Below, piece by piece: positions 6,580 through 11,497 of a DNA stretch of 15,982 bases. Position 1 is the first letter of the stretch, and the number at the start of each line of letters is the position of its first letter. Source of the DNA: Patescibacteria group bacterium (GTDB taxonomy: Bacteria; Patescibacteriota; Minisyncoccia; Phycocordibacterales; UBA5272). The stretch lies in assembly GCA_030916975.1 (NCBI GenBank), contig JAUPVO010000029.1:1-15982 (forward strand), in the 5' to 3' direction. Both the position numbers and the translations under genes were made by a program. The notes beneath the pieces are model-generated. The model was not told where the DNA came from. It saw only the letters and a list, made by a program, of their open reading frames with translations, and did no database searches.

Positions 6580-7668
6580 TTATCTACTAAGAACGTCAAG
6601 AAACTTAGGATAGTAAAATACCAACTCTTTCTTTACAGTCATAGACTTAATAACACCAGTTTCTTCAAGTTTCTTTAGATAGGTTACAGCGGTATTCCTA
6701 TGCACTCCGAGTGTCTTTGCTGTTTGATTATAGGTATAGAATGCATTAGAGAATAAATGATCCACGAAACTTGCATCATTAGGAAGATTATTCGTGATCG
6801 CTGTTTCTTTATATTCATCAATAAGTGACTTTACAGCAACTATAGTGTCTCGTGTAAATAGAGCTTGCTCCTCAACACCTTTTAAGATAAATAAAATCCA
6901 TTCCTTCCAGTTGTTCTTTTCTGTAACTTCCGCAAGCAATCTATAGTAATCACTTCTGTTAGTAAGAATATAGCCACTAATAAAGAGAAGAGGTACATCT
7001 AGTCTCTTTCTTAAAATGAAATAGAGGACCATTAGTATTCTTCCTGTTCTTCCGTTACCATCAGCAAATGGGTGTATCGCTTCAAACTGGTAATGAAGAA
7101 TAGATGCTTTTACAGTAGTATCTATTTCATTACTTCCGTCGTTATAGTACTCCTCTAAGTTCTTAAGGAATGTCTCAATTTTTTGAACATCATCAGGCGG
7201 AGTATAAATGATTGCTCCTGTGACTGTATTTTTAATTCTTACCGCACCACCTTCTACCTTCTAGCGAATACCTTTCTTTTCTGGTTCTATTATTGATTGG
7301 ATGTTCACAATGTCCTCGTAGGTTAACTTTCCATTTTCTTTGACCGCATTAAGACCTGTTAAGAGTGCTTCTCTGTAGTAAAGTGTTTCTTTTTCTGGAA
7401 GCCTTATTTCTGTCTCAGAAAGCACCTCAGCTTGAAGCACATCAGAAACAGTAGTATGTATGTTTTCAATACCGTTACTTGCCACAGCTTCTCTAAGAGT
7501 AAGAGGAGCTAAAAGGAGTTTCTGATTAGGTAGAAACGAAGCAGAACCCTTTAGTTCAGAAAGGGCTATATTTGTCGTATTTACAGCCTTTAGGATGTCT
7601 ACATCATCATAATTGATAGATGGAGGCAAAAAAGGCAATTCATTATAAGGGTTTTCTTTAGAATACAT
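6580..7668 (-). pseudogene. Fic-domain AMP-transferase with C-terminal wHTH, interrupted by an in-frame TAG
   Basis: Fic proteins transfer AMP (or related groups) to target proteins. The frame runs from ATG 7668 to TAA 6580 and would give about 362 residues, broken once by TAG at 7261-7263 (codon 136). Domains in order: a Fic_N-type region (PYNELPFLPP; ELKGSASFLP); an inhibitory-helix motif of the (S/T)xxxE(G/N) kind, SNGIEN; the complete catalytic motif HPFADGNGRTGR (from His199); and a C-terminal winged helix (TAKTLGVHRNTAVTYLKKL). The parts on both sides of the TAG are in the same frame and well conserved, so this is a nonsense change (for example from AAG or CAG), not a frameshift. I chose ATG 7668 because homologous N-termini begin near SKENPYNELP and an extended -10 box lies 10 nt upstream; an ATG at 7716 is upstream of that promoter. 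Without readthrough the product lacks the catalytic loop. Confidence 0.82.
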
Positions 7669-7678
7669 ATATATATAA

Positions 7679-7687
7679 AGTATAGCA
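7679..7687 (-). promoter_or_regulatory. Fic gene promoter, extended -10 (TGCTATACT)
   Basis: TG-C-TATACT ends 10 nt before ATG 7668, so the transcript would have a leader of only a few bases. The repeated boxes at 7709-7761 begin just upstream of the expected -35 position, where a bound regulator could control it. Confidence 0.5.
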
Positions 7688-7708
7688 TTTTTGTGTAGAT
7701 TTAGGTAT

Positions 7709-7761
7709 ATGTACACAAATATGTCTGATATATGTGTACGACATTCATAATGTACACAAAA
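7709..7761. promoter_or_regulatory. Three copies of an ATGTACACAAA-like box upstream of the Fic promoter
   Basis: ATGTACACAAAT (7709-7720) and ATGTACACAAAA (7750-7761) are near-identical direct copies; between them TATGTGTACG (7731-7740) is a weaker copy in reverse orientation. The core GTACAC is itself close to palindromic. Position relative to the Fic -10 box suggests operator sites, perhaps for the winged helix of the Fic protein itself. Autoregulation is inferred only. Confidence 0.4.
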
Positions 7762-7980
7762 TACATATCTTTCCTGTGGACGAAGACTAGAAACAAAAAT
7801 ACCAAACGATTAAGGTTGGTAACTTTGTTGTGCCTGCCTTCAGCTTAAGAAAAATCCTTATCCAATAAAGGGCTTACGCCCACAGGCATATGTATACTCT
7901 ACACTAGGCTTAATTTTATAGCAAGTAGATAATAAATAATGGTTACAAGACAATAGCTTTTAATCTTTCTCTTATATAGA
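7762..7980. other. Intergenic region with short inverted repeats, no gene recognised
   Basis: Between the Fic upstream boxes and the HAD operator I find no convincing ORF on either strand. The 7801-7890 part is richer in G+C than its surroundings and can pair: ACCAA (7801-7805) with TTGGT (7816-7820), TGCCTG (7831-7836) with CAGGCA (7883-7888), and a small GGGC-TTAC-GCCC hairpin at 7870-7881. It might be a remnant of a small mobile element or a structured RNA. The rest is plain AT-rich sequence. Confidence 0.3.
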
Positions 7981-8013
7981 GTTCACAATGTTCACTAAGT
8001 GAACATTGTGAAG
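7981..8013. promoter_or_regulatory. Palindromic operator made of four GTTCAC/GTGAAC half-sites
   Basis: A perfect 15-bp inverted repeat (TTCACAATGTTCACT and its complement, with one central A at 7997) lies about 33 nt upstream of the HAD -10 box. It decomposes into four hexamers at exact 9-bp spacing: GTTCAC (7981), GTTCAC (7990), GTGAAC (7999) and GTGAAG (8008, one mismatch). That arrangement suits two dimers of a helix-turn-helix regulator. There is no T-run on either side, so I favour an operator over a terminator. The regulator is not identifiable in the window. Confidence 0.6.
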
Positions 8014-8042
8014 TAAGTAAAAATATCTTTTAACGTTGAACG

Positions 8043-8051
8043 TGTTATAAT
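8043..8051 (+). promoter_or_regulatory. HAD gene promoter, extended -10 (TGTTATAAT)
   Basis: TG-T-TATAAT ends 7 nt before ATG 8059, predicting a leaderless mRNA. No good -35 is present. The four-half-site operator is centred about 50 bp upstream, a position compatible with activation or with repression by looping. Confidence 0.6.
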
Positions 8052-8058
8052 TTATGAT

Positions 8059-8988
8059 ATGGAATTTTCACCAAGCAATGCAGAAACAACAGTAGAACAG
8101 TCAAGATCAAAATTAACTGCTCAAGATCTACAAGATAGAGAAGATTTTTTATATCTTTTATCTATAATGGAAAAGCAAGGAGTCGCAGGTATAACTCAAC
8201 CATTAGATTACGAAGATGCGCTTACATATAAAAATAGAGTAGATGCTTTTCGCAAAAGAGAAACTTTAGAGGGTTCGGTGGTAACTATTTTTAATGATGT
8301 CATTTTTGATTTTGACGGTGTTTTGTATGATAGTACCTATTCAGTCTACAGAGCTGTTGAATTAACATTAGAAAGAAAAGGGGGTAGGAATATACCACAG
8401 CCATCAACAGTTGAAGAAATAGCAAATTCATATCAAGCTCCTTTCCAGAATTACTATAAAAGATTTGGGATCTCTCTAAAAACACCGGAGGAGATTGCTT
8501 CTTTTAGAGATACTTATAGAGAGGTTCAAGCACGGGTAAATAGTGAACATCACACACCATCAACTTTTTATCCTGAAGTAAAAACAGTTTTAGATAAATT
8601 AAAAGAGGCTAAGAAGGAAAATCCCAAATTAAAAATCCATATAATCTCGGCCGGTTCAGATAAACAAGTTAAAACACACCTTGTTGAAGCTGGAATTCTC
8701 GATGATTTTGATGAAATACATACAGAATATAATGACAAGACTGCTATGATAAAAAGTATTGTAGATAAAAATGAAGAAGCAGATAAAGTTGTTATGGTTG
8801 GAGACCTTCCAAGCGATATTAAAGATGCACAAAAAATTGAAGGAGTCAAAACAATTGCTGTTGCTCGTGGTGACACTGAAAGACAGCGGTTAGGAATGTA
8901 TCTACCTGATTATATTGTTGCCGACCTTGAGGGTATTCTAAGCTTGAAATCTTATAGTAAGGAATTGCGCGAAAAAAGTACAGAATAA
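8059..8988 (+). CDS. HAD-superfamily hydrolase (phosphoglycolate phosphatase-like)
   Basis: A 309-aa soluble haloacid-dehalogenase phosphatase. Motif I is FDFDGVLYDS with nucleophile Asp84 and acid/base Asp86; a helical cap follows (about 95-170); motif II is IISAGS (195-200); motif III is Lys227 in YNDKTAM; and motif IV is MVGDLPSDIKDA with Asp249 and Asp253. All catalytic residues are present. The roughly 75 residues before motif I (MEFSPSNAETTVEQ ...) are extra relative to typical HAD phosphatases, predicted helical and charged, and of unknown role. The substrate is probably a small phosphate ester or nucleotide, which cannot be fixed from sequence. It is followed 29 nt later by a P-loop kinase gene, so the two may act on related metabolites. 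A dedicated extended -10 box and a strong palindromic operator precede it. Confidence 0.82.
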   Translation: MEFSPSNAETTVEQSRSKLTAQDLQDREDFLYLLSIMEKQGVAGITQPLDYEDALTYKNRVDAFRKRETLEGSVVTIFNDVIFDFDGVLYDSTYSVYRAVELTLERKGGRNIPQPSTVEEIANSYQAPFQNYYKRFGISLKTPEEIASFRDTYREVQARVNSEHHTPSTFYPEVKTVLDKLKEAKKENPKLKIHIISAGSDKQVKTHLVEAGILDDFDEIHTEYNDKTAMIKSIVDKNEEADKVVMVGDLPSDIKDAQKIEGVKTIAVARGDTERQRLGMYLPDYIVADLEGILSLKSYSKELREKSTE

Positions 8989-8998
8989 TTACTTTAAA

Positions 8999-9007
8999 TG
9001 CTATTAT
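8999..9007 (+). promoter_or_regulatory. Possible promoter of the P-loop kinase gene (TGCTATTAT)
   Basis: TG-C-TATTAT ends 10 nt before ATG 9018 in the 29-nt gap after the HAD gene. AAAGGT, 4 nt before the ATG, may instead or additionally be a ribosome-binding site, so the gene could be cotranscribed with the HAD gene. Confidence 0.35.
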
Positions 9008-9017
9008 TAAAGGTAAT

Positions 9018-9632
9018 ATGAGTAAAGGAAAAATAATTGCAATTGTAGGTGGCCCACGCTCTGGAAAATCTTTTCTCGTAGGCCTACTCGCCAAGCACTA
9101 CGAAGGTGTTGCTATTCTTGAAGGTGAAGAACGGGATTTTCCTGAACGTATTCGTGAGGATATACAAAAAAATATAAGGCCTCTAGAGCGTATCGCTTGG
9201 TTTCGTAACAAACTGGTAAAAGAATTCTTTAGAGCAATTGAATTAAAGCAACAAGGCAAGATAGTTGTGATTGATAATTTTTGGATTAGTTACCAGTTAT
9301 ATATTGATGCACTCGCTAAAGATTTTGAGGGAGAAGTAATTAATGACATTGCCTTTATAGACAGAAAAACACTTGAATGGCCCGATCTTACTGTTCTGCT
9401 CACTTTATCTGAAGATGGTATTCGTGACTTTGTAAAGCTAGGTGGTAGAGAATTTGATAATAATGAAAATTTTATAAAAAATCAGGCATTACCAATACAT
9501 AAATTACATAATGATTTTTTCACTAAAGAAGATATACAAGAGAAAGTAATTGTAGTCCAGCGAGATAATTTAGATTTTTATAATGAAGGTGATTTTAAGA
9601 ATTTAATTCAAAAAATAGATGACAGAATATAA
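9018..9632 (+). CDS. P-loop NTPase, deoxynucleoside kinase-like
   Basis: A 204-aa cytoplasmic ATP-binding protein. The Walker A loop is GGPRSGKS (11-18) after a hydrophobic strand IIAIV. LEGEERDFPERI (34-45) could be the substrate-binding Glu region of deoxynucleoside kinases, IVVIDNFWISYQLY (82-95) takes the place of the family's second strand with Asp86, and LGGREFDNN (141-149) resembles the Arg-containing lid. PDLTVLLTL (122-130) fits the next core strand. These features match the dNK/thymidylate kinase-like fold, but the Asp-Arg-Ser signature is altered, so the substrate is uncertain; a general AAA-type ATPase annotation is the fallback. It is intact, lies 29 nt after the HAD phosphatase gene, and its stop overlaps the start of the broken GrpB gene by 14 nt, suggesting a former three-gene operon. 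Confidence 0.68.
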   Translation: MSKGKIIAIVGGPRSGKSFLVGLLAKHYEGVAILEGEERDFPERIREDIQKNIRPLERIAWFRNKLVKEFFRAIELKQQGKIVVIDNFWISYQLYIDALAKDFEGEVINDIAFIDRKTLEWPDLTVLLTLSEDGIRDFVKLGGREFDNNENFIKNQALPIHKLHNDFFTKEDIQEKVIVVQRDNLDFYNEGDFKNLIQKIDDRI

Positions 9633-10141
9633 GTCAGAAAATAGAGATTATACCGTAGAAGAGTACCCACCAGCTTGGGTAGAAAAATTTGAGGTATTAA
9701 AAAATCTTGTCGTAAGCATATTTGGTGACAAGACTCTACATATTGAGCACGTAGGAAGTCTTCCATTGTTGGGATGAAATCAAAACCAATTATTGATGTT
9801 TTAATAATCATTGAAAATGTAACTGAATTAAGAAAGGAGACTGAGAAAATGGAAGGATTAGGCTGTTTATATAAGGAAAATTATCTTTCCCCGAACTCAC
9901 TTTTTTTGTGCAAAGAAATTGATGGTGAAAGACTGGAAATATCCATATTTTTCCTATTGGGCATACTCGTATAGCAGAGTTTCTTAATAAGAGAGATTAT
10001 TTAAGAGTTCACCCAAAGGAAGTTAAGAAATATAGTGACCTAAAAGTTGAATTAGCGAAGAAGTTTTCTAATGATTATATATCGTATAAAAATGGAAAGG
10101 ATTACTACTTAAACGTTGAACTGATAAATAAAGCGGAAAAG
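9619..10141 (+). pseudogene. GrpB-family nucleotidyltransferase-like gene with two frameshifts
   Basis: GrpB (UPF0157) proteins have a minimal nucleotidyltransferase fold. Three frames must be joined. Frame one runs from ATG 9619 (MTEYKSENRDYTVEEYPPAW) to IEHVGS and ends in TGA at 9775. Frame two gives SIVGMKSKPIIDVLI and continues to RLE, ending in TAG by 9974. Frame three gives IHIFPIGHTRIAEFLNKRDY, then RVHPKEVKKYSDLKVELAKKF. Together these restore the family pattern IEHxGS-x-S(I/V)xGMxxKPxIDV, then the HIF and H(T)xxI...FR/KRDYLR blocks. Each junction is mended by adding a single base: AGT-ACT-TCC now lacks one base near 9760, and an A-run near 9942 is one A short. The start overlaps the kinase stop. 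The pattern indicates gene decay, or homopolymer error in the sequence. Confidence 0.75.
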
Positions 10142-10273
10142 ATATTTCTCCCTGTTGGGATTTTTGATAATGCAGATAATTTTAAGTTGCAAAAACATAT
10201 TTGAACCTCTCAAAAACTTCCTTGAATACATGTTACTGACGAATTACCTCAAGAAGAATGGGGCTACCAGTAA
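10142..10273 (+). pseudogene. C-terminal tail of a GFA/CENP-V-like protein fused in frame to GrpB, with two TGA codons
   Basis: After the GrpB end the same frame continues with IFLPVGIFDNADNFKLQKHI, then stops at TGA 10202-10204. Reading on, TSQKLP is followed by TGA 10223-10225, then IHVTDELPQEEWGYQ and TAA 10271. This resembles the C-terminus of glutathione-dependent formaldehyde-activating (GFA) family proteins, whose tail reads approximately KHIW.S.KLPW with Trp at both TGA positions. The catalytic Cys-rich N-terminal part of a GFA protein is absent here. It is probably a recombination scar between two cargo genes. The family call rests on memory of the tail pattern, so it is moderate. 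Confidence 0.5.
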
Positions 10274-10279
10274 AAAATA

Positions 10280-10531
10280 ATGAGAAAGAAAACAATAATC
10301 TTCTTTTATGCTGACGGAACTTTATGGTACCCCATAAAAACTAAACACACGATGCTACCTCACTGGTTGTATTTGGATAAAAGTATCAAAGATAAGCATT
10401 TCGCATCTCATGCTTATACCAACTGTAGAAAACACTCTAAAGAAGCTTAAGAAGCTGGTTATTATAACCGCCTTGAGATATAGGTGTAAGAAAAGGTTTG
10501 AGTGCTTTGAAAACCTCTTTGTTGCTATTTG
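10280..10531 (+). pseudogene. HAD-like phosphatase fragment with lost nucleophile, truncated at the tRNA
   Basis: ATG 10280 opens MRKKTIIFFYADGTLWYPIK, which resembles HAD proteins beginning FFDADGTLWYP; here the first Asp, the nucleophile, is Tyr (TAT for GAT). The frame ends in TAA at 10448-10450. A shift at about 10400 continues the family sequence as MLIPTVENTLKKLKKLVIIT. Likeness to the family ends near 10470, and the remaining frame runs into the antisense of the tRNA. With a missing nucleophile, a frameshift and no C-terminal half, the fragment cannot be a working phosphatase. It lies directly at the 3' side of tRNA-Glu. The exact 3' limit of the remnant is uncertain. Confidence 0.6.
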
Positions 10532-10603
10532 TGATCCCAGGGGGAATCGAACCCCCATTTGTGCCGTGAAAGGGCGCTGTCCTAACCGTTAGACGATGGG
10601 ACC
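10532..10603 (-). tRNA. tRNA-Glu (anticodon TTC)
   Basis: A 72-nt cloverleaf on the minus strand. The acceptor stem is GGTCCCA with TGGGATC (one G-U pair), the D arm GTCT...GGAC, the anticodon loop CTTTCAC giving TTC, the T arm GGGGG-TTCGATT-CCCCC, and the discriminator A. CCA is not encoded (ACAAA follows). The anticodon stem GCGCC/GGCAC has one C-A mismatch at its second pair, which is unusual. The 3' end of the gene borders the decayed accessory block, a typical integration position for mobile DNA. Confidence 0.93.
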
Positions 10604-10645
10604 GTACCATTTAATAAGTCGAATAACTAATTAAACAGTTGTCAT

Positions 10646-10673
10646 ATAATAACACATTTTCCAGTAAAATCAA
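10646..10673 (-). promoter_or_regulatory. Probable tRNA-Glu promoter
   Basis: TTGATT (10668-10673), a 16-bp spacer and TG-T-TATTAT (10646-10654) form a reasonable promoter on the minus strand. Transcription would start about 36 nt before the mature tRNA 5' end. Confidence 0.4.
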
Positions 10674-10679
10674 AATATA

Positions 10680-11144
10680 TTAGAGGTTTTCTTCTACTTT
10701 TTTAGCTACTTTTTTGGCAGCTTTCTTAACTTTTACTGATGCATTTTTAACTTCAGTTTCAATATTATTGGCTGCCTTTTTTACTGTCTTTTTAACTTGA
10801 GTTTTTTTGGTTTTACTATTTTTAACTATCTGATTCCAATTCTTTTTTAATACAGCTATCTCAGCCTGTAAATCTTTCTCGTCTATATTTCTAATCTTCT
10901 TATATTTAGATTCTATTTCGTCTACTATATTATCATAAGCCGCAGACGTAACCTCGTCTAAATCTTCTAACTTTTCTATTACATCAGCTTTCATTTTAAG
11001 TGTCCAGCTTTTAACTGCTTTCTGATTCTTTTTACCATTTGGGCCAAAAAGCAAATACCCGATAGCTCCTATAGCAGCAACTCCTGCTCCTACAGCTACT
11101 GCCACTCCTGCTTTATCTTTATTATTGTTTTTTATATTTGACAT
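10680..11144 (-). CDS. YtxH-like membrane-anchored protein with histone-H1-like Lys/Ala tail
   Basis: A 154-aa protein in three parts. An N-terminal membrane segment (about residues 13-33, Ala/Gly/Val-rich and ending LLFGPNGKK) is the hallmark of YtxH/gas-vesicle-type proteins. A charged helical middle (KMKADVIEKLEDLDEV ... DEIESKYKK) follows. The last 45 residues are dominated by Lys, Ala and Val (KKTVKKAA, VKVKKAAKKVAKK), like bacterial histone H1-like tails. The protein is probably inner-membrane anchored with a basic cytoplasmic domain that may bind nucleic acid or acidic partners; this is inference. It starts 19 nt after the stop of a small membrane coiled-coil gene and lies downstream of ftsH, so it may belong to an envelope or stress operon. 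A possible -10 (TACAAT) lies 5 nt before the ATG. Confidence 0.7.
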   Translation of the reverse strand: MSNIKNNNKDKAGVAVAVGAGVAAIGAIGYLLFGPNGKKNQKAVKSWTLKMKADVIEKLEDLDEVTSAAYDNIVDEIESKYKKIRNIDEKDLQAEIAVLKKNWNQIVKNSKTKKTQVKKTVKKAANNIETEVKNASVKVKKAAKKVAKKVEENL

Positions 11145-11163
11145 ATATTATTGTATGTATAAG

Positions 11164-11439
11164 TTATAAATTGTTTTTTCTTTTATTGGTGGATTTCTTT
11201 TTATTAAAGAAAAACTTTAACGCTGCCGCCAATATTGGACTTTTATACAAACTATCCCGAAATGCCACTATATCATCTTTGACTTCTTCTAATTGTTTGT
11301 CTACTTTCTCTGTTAAACTCTTTACTCTATTCAATATAACTATTATATAAACTAAAATAACCGCAATCAAAATAGTAATAAGAGCTACCGCTGCAGTAGT
11401 CACAAAAAAGAATACATCCATTTTTAATATTGAGTCCAT
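11164..11439 (-). CDS. Small single-span membrane protein with coiled coil (DUF948-like)
   Basis: A 91-aa protein with one long N-terminal membrane helix (about residues 9-36, VFFFVTTAAVALITILIAVI and on), followed by a predicted coiled coil (NRVKSLTEKVDKQLEEVKDD) and a basic C-terminus (FFNKKKSTNKRKNN). The layout resembles DUF948 proteins, which are often encoded next to YtxH proteins, as here. No enzymatic motif is present. An extended -10 box (TGATACAAT) lies 6 nt before ATG 11439, supporting that start over Met7 and suggesting an independent leaderless transcript 58 nt after ftsH. Confidence 0.65.
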   Translation of the reverse strand: MDSILKMDVFFFVTTAAVALITILIAVILVYIIVILNRVKSLTEKVDKQLEEVKDDIVAFRDSLYKSPILAAALKFFFNKKKSTNKRKNNL

Positions 11440-11445
11440 AATGTA

Positions 11446-11454
11446 ATTGTATCA
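11446..11454 (-). promoter_or_regulatory. Extended -10 (TGATACAAT) of the small membrane protein gene
   Basis: TG-A-TACAAT ends 6 nt before ATG 11439, in the gap after ftsH. The spacing predicts a leaderless transcript for the two-gene unit 11439-10680. Confidence 0.45.
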
Positions 11455-11497
11455 CAAACTTTAAAAATGCAAAGATTAAATACGCAGAATTATACTA

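Noticed and set aside
7982..8012. Palindrome as a rho-independent terminator for the Fic or HAD gene
   Set aside because: It lies upstream of both divergent genes, has no T-run on either side, and has regular half-site spacing that fits a protein-binding site better.
10533..10555. Attachment-site direct repeat of the tRNA-Glu 3' end
   Set aside because: I looked for a second copy of the tRNA 3' sequence in the window and found none, so integration at this tRNA remains a suggestion only.
10410..10592. 60-codon plus-strand ORF ending ...GNRTPICAVKGRCPNR
   Set aside because: The C-terminal part is the antisense of tRNA-Glu, a well-known spurious translation; only the first ~20 codons belong to the HAD remnant.
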